NCBI GenBank assembly: GCA_031216445.1
Contig: CM062214.1
Coordinates: 15,592,001-15,656,000, forward strand
Source of the DNA: Lateolabrax maculatus
Taxonomy: Eukaryota > Chordata > Actinopteri > Acropomatiformes > Lateolabracidae
Reading direction: 5' to 3'
Length of the DNA: 64,000 nucleotides
Shown here: positions 1-11,944 of the stretch, one piece after another
Position numbering within the stretch: the stretch's first letter is position 1
How the letters are laid out: every line of letters begins with the position of its first letter
The notes under the pieces: generated by a model
Told to the model about the DNA's origin: nothing
The model's database searches: none
The model's input: the letters and a program-made list of their open reading frames with translations, nothing else
Program-made: the position numbers and the translations under genes

Positions 1-1730
1 TGTCCCTGGTGAAAACAAAGACTGATGTCTTTGATAACAAATAACTATACGTGAAATAAGCATGGTCTCTGCATCTGAAACTACATCAATTGTTGCAACA
101 AGACATTTTAGAAGGAGTTATTTTTAGTTGGTGTCTATTGAGTGACCTTGTGGGCAGGACTGAAAACACAGCTGCTCATTTCTTTGGACAAAAATGTTAT
201 CTGAACTAATAAACTTTGGACAGCAGTTTACTTTAAGAGAAACATTAAGGGACCAAAAAACTCACAATTGAATTTTCCCACAAAGTCTTGCAGACGTTTT
301 TGTTTCAATATTGCTGCAAGCTGTGATTCCCACGTGAAAGGCATCAGCGAGCTGCCTCCTCCTGTCACTCACTGCTAAGGACAGAGAGCCTGGTACGTCA
401 ATGTCATGACCCCACGCTCCAGGCAAGTGTATTCACCCACAACCAACTCCATAGTGTCAGTTACACAGTCTGGACTTGATCACCATCCTCAATCCAACTC
501 TTCTACTTTGGGCCACTGAACAAAATAAACATATAAAATGTACTTGCAGTATGAGGAAGGAAGCTGACAATTCTTTCCATGTTTTCTTGCAAGTAACTTC
601 AGCTTTTTACTCCAAAAACATACATTCACAGAGACATAATGGCTGAAGTATTATGTCTCACACCTGACACTTCAATTGGCGTATAAAGAAAAAAATGAGG
701 ATTTCAAAAAAAAAAAAAAAAAAAAGGACGGTACTGTCAAGTTGTTTAAAACCGTAAGTCAGTGAGTCTGCCGCTCAGGATCTGATCAGTTTTGGATGAC
801 TTCAGTGTCTGCAGAGGTCAGCATTCCCAGCAGTTAACACAGTGGCAGATGGCATCTCCATAAGATTTAGTAACACATGTCAACTGAGGCTCCCTTAAGG
901 GAGTTACCCGGCCCATTTATAGCATCAACTTCAATCTCATCTATAACAACAGAGGGGTGACTACAGCTCGCGCTCCACATGCAAATGCAACGTTTCTTTT
1001 TTTGTCAACTGTAATGCAACTGTTTTCTAGACTTTTCATATGTTATACTATTCATTTAGCGATGAACATATGTATGGAAATACACATTGTTAATTATACG
1101 ACACCATAGCATCATATTTTGCTGTATATTCCAGGACCAGAGGATGTCTTGGATGTTCTGTTTTCCCACCATACAAGTTTTGGCTTTTGTCCTTTATAAA
1201 AGAGGACAAGCCAGTACAGAAAAGGAGAAGGAGATAAAGTAATGACTTAGGAATTATATTGGTGTACAGAGAGTATTTACAACGTGTAGAGTGACAGCCT
1301 TAAAGAACAGTCCTTTACATACTGGACTACAGTAGATCATCCTTGAAATTATTGACAATAAATATTTATAGAAGCTTATTTAAATTTGCGTGTGTTATCG
1401 CATGTTATCTGCATTGTTGCTGGCTAAATGGTTACAAAACACACTTGTACAATTATTTATTCTTGGTTGACATGTTTAAAATATTTAAAATAAAATTATC
1501 CATGTATCATTTCATGCAAATATACATATACAACTAAATTAACTACCCATTTTACATTTCAAACTTTAACTGATCCATGACTACAGTACAAATGTGGTTT
1601 GTTTACACTGGCTAATAATTAGTTGTGTTTATGACATTGAGGGACGCAAGTGACTCTGCACATGAGCCAAATCCACACACTACAACAGGTAGTGTTGAGT
1701 CATAGGGGACTGTTTATTGACGGGCCTTTA
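1..1730. other. No gene seen; AT-rich non-coding DNA
   Basis: AT-rich, moderately complex sequence with stop codons in every frame and only one 64-codon ORF, which has no recognisable composition or motif. It contains one 20-base A run (listed separately). I see no splice-site pair with an open frame, no RNA gene and no recognised transposon. Confidence 0.6.
706..725. repeat. Poly-A run (A)20
   Basis: Twenty consecutive A residues. There is no retroelement body I can identify upstream, so it is a simple homopolymer rather than a proven retroposon tail. Confidence 0.9.
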
Positions 1731-2120
1731 AACGTTCAAGTCGTTTTAATTGATCAGCCCCGGCAGCTTGCGGGCTGCTAGTCAGAGGGTGCAGAAGAGC
1801 TGTAGGGCAGGGCAACTTAACAGCCATTAGGCACAAGTGAGTGCACAATCGTTGATGTGAACAGATTATTGTGACTGGTCAAGCCTTAAAGAACACTGAT
1901 CGCAGTGATTATCTTTTCACCCGGAGCACTCAAAGTGCACTGACACTGGCAAACATTTAAGAGATGTCCAGGATGAAGTGCAACTGCAGAGGGTTTCCTC
2001 TCACCAACACGGATCAATGTGCAACGGCCTACCAGGGTAAGTGGCTTGCTATTGACAGAAAGGTCATCTTAATTTTCCTAAATTTGTTAACCCATGGGTT
2101 GTTATGTCTACTGTAAGCCA
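1731..2120. other. More complex, GC-richer non-coding block with an exon-like end
   Basis: This stretch is less AT-rich than its flanks. It includes a 50-codon ORF starting at 1965 and a consensus-like donor (AGG followed by GTAAGT) near 2036. No strong acceptor lies upstream, so it could only be a first exon. I do not recognise the short Cys-containing peptide. It may equally be non-coding conserved DNA. Confidence 0.25.
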
Positions 2121-2960
2121 ACAGCATTACAACACATGTGCCCGATAATTCTCTGTTTTTATTTCTGCCACCAGGCAAGCTCCAAGTGTTAAATAGTTCA
2201 GTAACAGAAAGTTCACCAGTTCAATCCCTGCAGCATATAGCATATCCAATCTGTCATCAGCCTAGATATGCTGTATCTTTATTTAGATGCCAAACTCTTA
2301 TCTACTCACCCACTGCAAGGAGGTCTAGATAAGAAAGGCAAAAAATTAAGTGAGGACTTTTATAGTTGCCTGTCCTTCAAGTTAAGCTTTTTTTTTCTTT
2401 CTTTTTTAGTGTAGGATATCACCACTGTTAAATACACTATTGCAAGGCAATCTAAAATACTATATATTGATGCATGTTACACATTGCTTTTACTTCACCT
2501 ATCATTTTAAGTAAAGGTGTACTCTGATGGAAGACACTGTGAGTTATTTCTGTAATAAAAAACAGCTTTGTGTTTGCTGTGCTGTCATACTTTTTGTTTA
2601 TCGATACCCATAGCAAATTCTGTTTGAGTGACAGAACATTGCAAAATGCCAAAGTTGGAGAGAGCTTTCAAGTGGAGGGAAATTGAGTATGCAAGACTGA
2701 CACTGACTGATTTAGCAAATGTCAAGCAGTTATCTTGAGCAACAAGAGCCACAATCATAATCGGAGAGGCTCACTTTCAAGTAGCTGTTGAAAGATATTT
2801 TAAAAAAAGATGTTTCATCTGCTTTCCCGTTCTGCTGGCATCCATAATTCTGAAGATTTCTGCACTTCTGTTTTCATAATGATAGATATAACCTTGATAT
2901 TCCAGATTCCTTGAATCATATGACTGGGAAAAATATCTGCACAAGAGAATCTGCACTGAA
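2121..2960. other. No gene seen
   Basis: AT-rich non-coding DNA with a pyrimidine-rich tract ending in TAG near 2409 that resembles an acceptor. No frame stays open to a downstream donor. Small ORFs here match nothing I recognise. Confidence 0.5.
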
Positions 2961-2964
2961 AAAA

Positions 2965-3240
2965 ATGTGCACGACACCATTCTTAGTGTATTTGAGCTGT
3001 CACTGAGTTGTCAGAGTACAGTGATGCTGACAATTGATTCATGTGCAAATGTCTCCGCTCCCCGGATGGCAGTCAGAGTATATAAAACTCACTTTTCCCT
3101 CTGTGAGAATGACAGGATGCAGTGAGTCAAGACAACAAAGCTGTCACAAACAGCTGTCTGCACTGACAATTATCAGATTCATTTATTGACAACGATCGGG
3201 CAGAACCACTTCATGAAAAGCATCGTCTGAAGACAGGGAC
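2965..3240. promoter_or_regulatory. Candidate regulatory block rich in TGACA/TGTCA motifs
   Basis: A complex stretch with repeated TGTCA/TGACA words (sites for TALE homeodomain proteins such as MEIS and TGIF), CAGCTG-type E-boxes and a TATATAAA word near 3079-3086. There is no CpG island and no ORF, so a promoter is not established. An enhancer-like conserved block is the more likely reading. This rests on motif density only. Confidence 0.25.
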
Positions 3241-6200
3241 ATCCTCTCCCGTTAGACAGGATGGACAACTATGATAATACACCGCACACTTACACTGATA
3301 GGATGTTGTCAATCACCTCCTCTTTGAAAGACTATAGACTGATGGCTAAGAAATTCTTTGAGGCACTCGTTCATTACCTTTCACCATCCTCTAAGAGGAA
3401 AAAGCTCCCAGTCAAGTCATTGTGAAGTACCAGATATTGAATTGGGTCACTGAAAAATAATGTTCAACTAAGTGAATTCAGTGAAAAAGAGCCTCGATAA
3501 TGAAGATCTACTGTGTTAAGCACATAATGATCAAAAGGCTAACACCATTACAAACCCAGACTCACCTCCGTGTCACATTGGCTCTCTGAGGACAGCTATA
3601 CGTGCATCTCAAGAAACGCAGAGTGTAGGCCACCACCCTTGAGTAGCTTATGTACTTCTGGTCACAAATGCAGTGCCCTGCGGTTAATTTAATGATCTTT
3701 CTTTCCAAAACCTCCTCTGAAAGGTGAGAGTAATAGTACTTGTAACCCTACTTGTTTGGCGGAGGGCAGGAAATGCATGTGACTTGGCTGTGGGGGACAT
3801 GTTTTAATCCTAGCGGCCTGATAGTACTCACCTCTTTCCAGAGGCAATGGCCCTTCATGTCTCATCATGTCTTTGCTGTGTCCCACTGCTACCCATTACA
3901 TAAAAAGGATGCAGTGTTTGTTCACTGCTTTAAGTGTCAGACCTTTCTGAAGAAGTTAATTTGTATTAGTGGATGCACACAGCATGCTCTGACACTCACT
4001 CCTTATGGAATGGATGTATACTGAGGGCCACCAGCTGATTTGGGTAACAAGGTTTTCCAAAGAGCAAATATTTGGCTTGAGGAAGCTTCCAAGAGATAAT
4101 GAATAAGAAGTGTGTAATGAATAGCATGGGATTGGATTTTGGCTTTGTGTCATGATACTCCTAGTGGCAAATCCTACTTGTCCAGATAATGTCAAGTTGT
4201 AAAATATCAATAATACCCAGAATATTTTAAGCTAAAGATAAAACATCTAACTACTGAATCCAAATATCTGTAAAACATTGCTCCTTATCTTTTTTATAAT
4301 AATATCTTATAAATGAATAATATAAAGAGTTTAATAATGCTTTTGCTGATCTAGGTACCACTCCCTTGATAATCTAATCTCATTTGCCATCTGTTCCTTG
4401 GAAATGCAGTACAAATACCTTCTAAAATTAGAGGTCAAATTATTCAAATTATTATCATTATATCCTGTCCCACATTAAATACTAGTCAAACAATGGGGAC
4501 AAAGACAGAGATGTGGGTTTTAATTTTGTTATATTACATCAGAAAGCTGCAGTATAGTTGATATCTATTCCTCTGAAAATCCTCTTCTGTCACAAGGAGT
4601 AAATCATACTAAGATTACTAAGAACAACTGCACATGGAGTTAAAATACAAAACAACTTGTTAAAAAGGGTATTTCTTTAAAAGTAGAGGAAATTAAGACA
4701 CTGAAAGAAAATCAGCCCAACATGTATTACCCTACCATATTTACAGAGAGAAGACTGAATTGCTTGAGCAAATGAAATTAATTGTACTATAATGTAGAAG
4801 ATCAGCCACAGATAAGATGTCTGCCCCCTGGACGTCATTTAGACCTCCTGCCCATCATACATACAGTATCTACTGGGTTACATTTTCACTTGTGTCTTGA
4901 GGGTGTTGTTTTCACATGGAGTGGCAGATAACTTACCACAGAGCTGATAACGAGTGCCGGCAAACTTTTGAATGTTATGCTGTTGTATCTCCTCTTGGCT
5001 GAAGTGCACCAGTGAGGTCTAAATGGCCTGAGAGGATACAGTAATGCTTTAAAGCCCACATATGAGCAGGGAGTATGCCTGTGGTCTGTATATGGGCCAT
5101 TTTGTGTCTGAATAATCTTGTCTGCTCGGAATGCAAATTTACAGTGTTGGAAGTCTAATTGACATTTTAAATGCATATAGATCACAAGCAGCTGATCCAC
5201 CCTTACTGTAAAGATCTTGTTTAAGAATGTTCATATAAAAATCTTTTTAAGATGTCCATATAAAATAAGGGAACCACACTAAACAGAAGTTTAGTTTGGC
5301 CACTACAATCTTAATGGGTCCGGTATGACCAGTAACTTACATTACATGAGTTATTTTTCACTCTACTTCTTCTAGTGTGCCAGATTATATTTTAGCATGT
5401 CACAAAATAAAATAAAATATCACAGTTTAAATTTCAATGCCGCTTTTCAATGAAGTAGTAACAAAATGTAAATACATCAAATACATGCACATTTCTATAC
5501 GACACATTTTTTGTTTCCTGTTTTGGTGTATTTCCTCAGACAGGTTTCCCAAAGATGACATCGACTCAAGAATCTTGGGAAACGGAAAGTTCAATGTGGA
5601 TTTGTTCTGCAATTACCACTTTTATGTAAAAGTTACATAGACTTGCTCAAGAATTTATAAAAACAATAAACAGAAAATGAAACATCATCCTAAAGCATTG
5701 GCCCATATACTCTGTGATACCCATACATTAAAACATGTTTACTGACCGAGAAAGGGGTGTTTTACAAGTATTTATAATAAGGAATAGTAATAAAAAAATA
5801 TATATACATTTTACTAATGCATCAATACCTTTTTAACAACAGCTTCAGTTGTACACAGTAAACCTGTGCTTTTCCTACTGTAGCATGTCAAAATATCATC
5901 TGTGAAAAAGGCCAATTGTTAGGAACAGCATATCTGTTCTTATACACATAATGTTTTCCTTTTGATATCATTGCATGGTAATTTCCAGTTTTCTCTAAAA
6001 GGTTTGCACTTAAGGGTGACTTAGGATAAAAACTGCATCGTCAAATCTGCGGCTATGATTCTCTACAAGGGGTGATGGTTTCCACTAATATGTGGATGGA
6101 AAATAATACAAAATTAACACCTCCAGGCCCTCGGTATACAGTGAGTAAACATATGGCGCACCTTTTTTACTCCAGACTCTGGTTTTACTCTTACTATGAA

Positions 6201-6494
6201 TGTCAAACAGCACAGTAGTCCGAACACTACTTAAGAAAGTTTGTAGTGGCAGAGAAAGGACTTAGTACATTTAATACATTGCACTTCAGTGACTTTCGTC
6301 TACAGCTATATGGATTGGTAAACAAATCATTCTCAAATTATGCCGGGATGGCTCATTTTCTTATTGAGTCCCAGGTGCCGCTATTTTAATCATTACCTAA
6401 TTGTCTGGCTGCTCAATCGACAGCATAGAGGCCTCCCACTCTGATTCTGCTGACTCTGGCAGGGCCTCCAAGATCTGGGTTAACCTTTCGATGT
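3241..6494. other. No gene seen
   Basis: About 3.2 kb of AT-rich non-coding DNA. Several 60-105-codon ORFs occur on both strands, overlap one another in different frames and lack recognisable features. Two minus-strand GTGAGT donors (near 3563 and 3827) have no convincing acceptor at exon distance. No transposon was recognised. Confidence 0.5.
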
Positions 6495-6632
6495 CCATTG
6501 ACGCTCCACAGGCTGATGATGATTGATCGAGGTGGCCCTTGCTGTTAGATAATACCTAATCAGCGTTCAGAGTAATTTGTGTAAATGAGACCTCATTATT
6601 GATGGTAGGCAACTTTAGGAGCTTTCATGCAC
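6495..6632. promoter_or_regulatory. Non-coding element, copy A of a local duplicated pair
   Basis: Contains TGATGATGATTGATC at 6514-6528, then after 29 bases AATCAG, then GTAATTTG and CTCATTATTG, ending in a GCTTTC word. The same words in the same order and almost the same spacing recur 1,054 bp downstream (copy B). TGATTGAT is a known PBX-HOX composite site and the TAAT words are homeodomain-like. There is no ORF. Shared order with diverged spacers suggests an old duplicated enhancer module; function is inferred. Confidence 0.5.
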
Positions 6633-7549
6633 GCTGAATCTAAACAGGGATTGGATCAGCAATAAAACTTTGCTTTGTGCCTCCTGCATCTCCTGCTTGA
6701 GATTGAGGGCAGGCAGGCTGGTTGAACTGTTGAATGGCAAATAAGTGGGAGAAGATGAGTTGACAGAGTGCACGTAGAGAATGAGAATAAACTGCATACT
6801 ATAATGTGGACCTACACCAAGGCTATGTTGAATGGATAGACTACTCTCACTATTTAATTATGTCAATAAGATTAACATGCAAAACAATAATAACAATATC
6901 CTTATTAGTCATATAATGCCTCCATGTTGCCTGATTCTTCTTTTTCTATTTACATATTCCTCATAATGTGACTCAGATTTGTTCTTTCTTATCTTAATTG
7001 AGCTATCTGTGATGAACCAGGGGAAATAATTTTCCTTTCCATAAGACGACTTACTCTCAGAAACCATTCTGTCAGCACCCTGGTGAAATAAGTCTAAGCA
7101 GGGTATTAAAATGATAATAGAGCGTGTGGGTGCTTGACAAGCCGTCCATGGTAGAGATTATGAAAAGTAACTATTATATTCAGCTCTTTACAAATTTCAA
7201 CCCTGGTGGAAATGACTGCCAAAAGACAGACAAAAGTCAGCATCTGGACAGCAGTGCCCATGGATAATAAGCCTGCATTGGATACACACCATTATAATCA
7301 TATACAGTACCAACAATTACCTTTTGATAAAAACATCTGTCCCATCATCTGGCTGATGTAGCTCTAATTTTTATCATTAGGTGCTGGTCATGGCAGTATT
7401 TTAAAATCAAAGTGAACGCTTCAGGTGCTGCTGCTTCTGAGATGTTGATATTGGAGGATGGATGGGTGCCCCAAGGACATGGCCCAGTCCTGGCCCCTAT
7501 AGATGGAGCGCTGCCCCACCATTCACACAGCACAAGGCCCGGACTCTGA
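6633..7549. other. No gene seen; spacer between the paired elements
   Basis: AT-rich sequence between the two copies, becoming more complex after about 7380. One minus-strand ORF of 79 codons ends in this interval. It overlaps the more complex part and resembles no protein I know. Confidence 0.5.
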
Positions 7550-7690
7550 CATGACGACACCAGGCCTTGATGATGATTGATCATGTTGTTTTCTTCATTA
7601 CTTTAAACCCAATCAGTGCTTGCTGTAATTTGAGTAATGATGGCTCATTATTGGCAATTGCAGAGTTTAAGGGCTTCTTTATTTTACCCC
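7550..7690. promoter_or_regulatory. Non-coding element, copy B of a local duplicated pair
   Basis: Starts with a GACACCAGG-like lead-in and TGATGATGATTGATC at 7568-7582, followed after 28 bases by AATCAG, then GTAATTTG, CTCATTATTG and a GGGCTTC word. Copy A at 6495-6632 has the same words in the same order. The lead-in bases also align (GACGCTCCACAGGC against GACGACACCAGGCC). The block lies within stop-rich sequence and is non-coding. Confidence 0.5.
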
Positions 7691-8398
7691 ACCAGTGGAC
7701 CCATTGGGACACCATTTAAGGATCAATGATTTTCCTCTTTTTGCATACACATTGGTGGCTTGGAAATCATATTTCAAGTGTGAAGTTCAAATGAATGGCC
7801 TGTAATGTATACTAAGGATGGCTTTGTCATTTCACAACACTTTGAAGTGTGGAAATCCTGTGAATCATAAAAATAAAGCACAATTTACTGCAGTTAAATG
7901 AGAGAGACGTCACACTGACTATGATAATCTTCTTGATTTGATCAATACATTATTAATGAGGTGCAAACATACTAGTAGATAAAGATGCATATTTTTAATT
8001 TAATTTCAATATAATTAAGGTAAATGGACACTAGCTAAATATGAAAATACTAAATTTGAAGTGGTATGGGGCACTTTATTTCAGAGCGCTTAATGAGCAA
8101 CTCATTAGGCATACAACACTTCAATTATACTGATTACTGCAGCAGATGTACTTACTTTTAATAATCAAATTAATTATAGACTTGTGTACAATCATATAAA
8201 AATGGTTGAAACCTAATTTCATCATTTTCTTTAAACTTGAAGCAGGTGTTTTACCTTTGGTGGATATTTGAACATGAATGTTGCATCATTAAAAGCACGA
8301 GTTTTTAAAGTTGTTCATGTTAATAAGAGAGTAACTGAAGATTATGCAAGTACTACCAAACAGACATTTATATGCACAGACACTATGTGATTTAATAA
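7691..8398. other. No gene seen
   Basis: AT-rich non-coding sequence leading into the GATA array. No open frame of note, no splice-site pair and no recognised repeat. Confidence 0.6.
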
Positions 8399-8418
8399 AG
8401 ATAGATAGATAGATAGAG

Positions 8419-8505
<87 letters not shown>
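8399..8505. repeat. (GATA)n microsatellite
   Basis: About 26 units of the tetranucleotide GATA, with one interruption (GAGA) near 8417. It creates a spurious minus-strand ORF reading as Ile-Tyr-Leu-Ser repeats. GATA arrays are common in fish genomes and usually length-polymorphic. Confidence 0.97.
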
Positions 8506-9160
8506 AGAATATAGTGGACAATATAAATACATTTATAAAATCCCTCTGAACAAATATAACAAGGTACACATCTTTGTCATTAAATGTTTGTCTGAAGGTC
8601 TGACTGTGGAAATGAAAATATAATTTGTTCACAGAGCTCCATGTGTTTTAAGCTCCAGCTGGATGTTTATAAGCTTTGACACACATTTTGCGTCGCTGAT
8701 AATCAGTTATTGATCCCAACCATACCGATGTGGCTGTGAGAAACAACTAATCAAACAGCACAGTTATTAAAAAGGATATGCAAAATATGAAATATGACAG
8801 CTTAATTAAAGTAAGTGTGCTGATTACAAAGTGAAATGACATTGAGCTATGTCAGACATCTAAATATTACCACTGTTGATATGGGCAGAAAATAAAAAGA
8901 CACATTACCATTTCCAAAGCTGAATGCTGCAGTTGAACTGTCTATAGTAGCAGCAAAGTATAAAGGCATGTCTAAATGAAACTGTTTCTGAGGTAGATTG
9001 GGATCATATATTCTTAGATGAGGGAATCAAGGCAACCTGACCTTTGTAATAAATGCTGTGCAGGTGTTTAACAAAACAATCACAGCAAAGAGCATTTCCA
9101 ATTTCACTCGATGCCAACAATCAATCATAGGTCCATAGATGGGACATAGCAATAAAGGCA
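8506..9160. other. No gene seen
   Basis: AT-rich non-coding sequence. Nothing recognised on either strand. Confidence 0.6.
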
Positions 9161-9445
9161 CCTGCAAAACCATTAATGAGCCTTTCTAGTGCTGAAAGAC
9201 ACAGATGCTGAGAGAGACCCGAGCAAGGGAATTGTAAAGAAAGGTCATGCCACAACTTTACACAGTCTGATCCGAATCAATACAAAATTTGGAGACAGAA
9301 TATCAGCAGTCCTCCAGGAATCAGTAGCAGAAAGGATGATTAATCATGCTTACACTTTATTATTACTCCTATTACTATTAAGGTCACAGCATATGTGCAC
9401 AGGACACTTTCTCAGCACTTTGAAAAACAAATATTGAAATAAACT
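9161..9445. promoter_or_regulatory. Candidate conserved non-coding block
   Basis: A more complex stretch with homeodomain-like words (CATTAATGAG, GATTAATCATGC) and a 82-codon ORF that ends in a TTA/CTA-rich tract coding for leucines. I do not regard the ORF as a gene. The call rests on complexity and TAAT motif content alone. Confidence 0.2.
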
Positions 9446-9867
9446 ATTTTCATATGTTGTTTCTTTAAAGTGTTGCACTTCACTTTGATGCCATAATGAC
9501 CCTACTATCACACACTGTTGTGAGATTTACTGCATAAAAGAATGCTGCGAGACACATGAAAGAATCTGTAGCAGTGAAGTCTATAACAATTCTTGTTTGT
9601 AGCCTTGACAATGTTGATCCTGTGAGGCACTAATGCCCTGAATTAGAGCAGATGAATGGGCCACTCTCCTGGTCATGACAGGGTTTCACTAGCCATCTAG
9701 TCACTCCCTTTTCATCTCATTCCCTTTGGTGAATCCCTGGTCCAAATGTTGTCCCCTTTCTTCTGGTCTCAATTTCGGTGCATCAAAAGAAAGGTGAACA
9801 TATGTCCAAATCCTGTGGCCTCAGCCACAACATACTGTCATTAGAGCTGAAATGGGAGGGTTTTGCT
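9446..9867. other. No gene seen
   Basis: Non-coding sequence of average composition. Nothing recognised. Confidence 0.5.
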
Positions 9868-9870
9868 GAA

Positions 9871-9878
9871 AACACACA

Positions 9879-9920
<42 letters not shown>

Positions 9921-9930
9921 CACACACAGA
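9871..9930. repeat. (CA)n microsatellite
   Basis: Imperfect CA array of roughly 28 dinucleotides with single-base interruptions (CT near 9880, CG near 9914). The His-Thr and Cys-Val ORFs across it on both strands are artefacts. Confidence 0.95.
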
Positions 9931-10044
9931 CGTGTATGTATCATAATGGTGGAGAAAAAAAACACGAAAATGTACATCACGTATAGAGATACAGACATCT
10001 TCGCACACACCTACATGCACAAAAACACACACCCAATGAACACT

Positions 10045-10045
<1 letters not shown>

Positions 10046-10085
<40 letters not shown>
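10046..10085. repeat. (CA)n microsatellite
   Basis: About 19 uninterrupted CA dinucleotides, 120 bp from the previous array, with CA-rich sequence between. The two arrays may derive from one larger tract. Confidence 0.95.
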
Positions 10086-10087
<2 letters not shown>

Positions 10088-11923
10088 GCATTTGATGTTC
10101 TCCCTGTTTGAAGCCAAATTCTTGTTATCACTGTAGCTATATACCGTGCTCCATTTCCAAGGTTTTTGAGGAGAATCCAGGGCTTTCATCTGAGAGCCAT
10201 CGTCTATACTGAAGCCAACAGTCTTAGAACCAGTGACATACTGACTGATGGTTAACATTCCAAAACCCTTGCCTTATATTAATACATGACAGGTACAACC
10301 AAAATACCAGGTGAGTGGAAACCACACACAGGCACTCAGACACAGACAAAGACACAAGGATATACACTCTCACAGACGCATAAAGACCTATGCAAATCTG
10401 ACCACCCCTGTCTTCAATCGCTAGCTATATTTAGCTTTTAGATGTTCTTTCTGCCCCTGACAGCACACCTTAACCAACAGAACCCCTCCCCCCCACACTA
10501 ACACCCACTCCTTGTAGCATCGTAGAGAACCACTTACAGAGAAAGCAGGCATTAGCTATTATGCCTTGTTGCTGCCATTTCCTGTCTCACACCAGCAGAA
10601 GCACGGACTTTGAGCAGCGGGGACTTGAAGAGGGCGACGGTTCCACTTGTTTAAAACATCTGGGGTGTAGGAGTGGGCTTCACATTCAAGCAGGTTCCAG
10701 ACTCAAAATGTTTTTCATTTTTCACTTCAGTGAGAGGCCGTTTCAAAAGTCCTGCATTTAGACAACGTAAAAGAAAAAAAAAAGAACAACAGAATGACTA
10801 ACCATAGTCATAGAAAGAAAAATAAGATGCGAACAAATGGTGTAAATTGGACATTGTAATTCTGTTTCCACTGGAGGAAGTAAAGAAACATAATTATTAT
10901 TGTTATAAGAGAAGAGATCACTCTTATTTTTTAAATTTAGAATTAAAGAGCTATTTCATCATCAGTTGTGTGGATGTTTGACATTATACGACACTATATG
11001 CATTTTTAAAGGCAAAAACTGTAAGACAATGAAATATATTTAGCTACCAGTTTTTGACTGAAACTGAATGTAAGTAGAATTTTTTTTCTAATTATTGAAT
11101 TGAATCAAGGAACCTCATTGAATCAAAAATTATAAATAAAAGTAATTTAGTGGCACTGCAAAATTAATGAATTCAGTATCACAAAATAAGTGGAGGCTTG
11201 GTGAATAGGGAATACTGCAAACCATGCCACGTCTCTTTTGTGTGGCAGTTTTACTCCTGCAGAGAAAGTTTATGTAAAACTGAATGGTGAGACAGTTAAT
11301 ATGATGTCTTTCTCCATTTTGGACTCTCCCTCAAATAAGCACTGTCAAGCTGCTGTGCAATCAGTTAACACTGTGAATATGTGTTAAAGTTGAACCCCAT
11401 GCAAAAAGACTTCTTCTGCATCTTGGCAAGCAAATCCACTGATTGTGACAGTTCTATTAACATGTATTTATTTTTGTGCAAAACACTAAAGCCAGTCAGT
11501 ATACACCTCTCTCTAAGACAAGATCATTTCAGTTACTAGCAAGCTCACAAGATGATAGAATACTTTTTTTTGGCAGTTTTAACATAGAAGCAAACATTTG
11601 TAAACATGAAGCAATATAGATCGTCTAAGGCAGATCTCTGCTGTCTTCCAAGTGACCTAGTTTACATCATCCAATGGACAGCAGGATTAGTGTCACATTC
11701 CTCCCACCATTATAAGATAGGAGTCAGGTTGAAAATCAACACAGAGTTTCTTCAAAGACCCCTGCTGACATCTAAACATTAGAATACAGGGGGAAGAGGA
11801 AGCAAGACCCAGAACTGTTTTCTCAACTTCCTTTCGACAAGTCATGTCAACATTCTGCAATAACAGCTATTAATATGTTAAATCTGCATCTCGTCCTCAG
11901 CACATAAATATCTCCTAACTTAC
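10086..11923. other. No gene seen; one good isolated donor
   Basis: Mostly AT-rich non-coding DNA. A consensus donor (CCAG followed by GTGAGT) ends near 10311 on the plus strand, but the nearest upstream AG has a poor pyrimidine tract and the frames are closed. A CA-rich stretch lies at about 10320-10380. No transposon was recognised. Confidence 0.5.
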
Positions 11924-11944
11924 CTTTATACAGCCTATTAATGT
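11924..11944 (-). other. Micro-exon-like interval (21 nt, minus strand)
   Basis: On the minus strand a long pyrimidine tract (complement of the purine run 11951-11967) ends in CATACAG, is followed by 21 bases, and then by AAG and the donor GTAAGTTAG. Both splice sites look strong. The length is a multiple of three. Whether a minus-strand gene spans it is unknown, as I see no partner exon with certainty, so chance is a real alternative. Confidence 0.2.

Noticed and set aside
3079..3086. TATATAAA as a TATA-box promoter
   Set aside because: No CpG island, ORF or exon follows at a sensible distance; such words are frequent in AT-rich DNA.
3563..3834. Two minus-strand GTGAGT donors as exons of a minus-strand gene
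   Set aside because: No acceptor with a pyrimidine tract at exon distance and frames are closed.
8342..8632. 96-codon minus-strand ORF with Ile-Tyr-Leu-Ser repeats
   Set aside because: It is a direct translation of the GATA microsatellite.
8399..10085. Regular repeats considered as a CRISPR array
   Set aside because: They are short tandem microsatellites without spacers, in a vertebrate genome.
9778..10258. Overlapping ORFs of 75-105 codons on both strands
   Set aside because: They read through CA arrays (His-Thr or Cys-Val repeats) in several frames.
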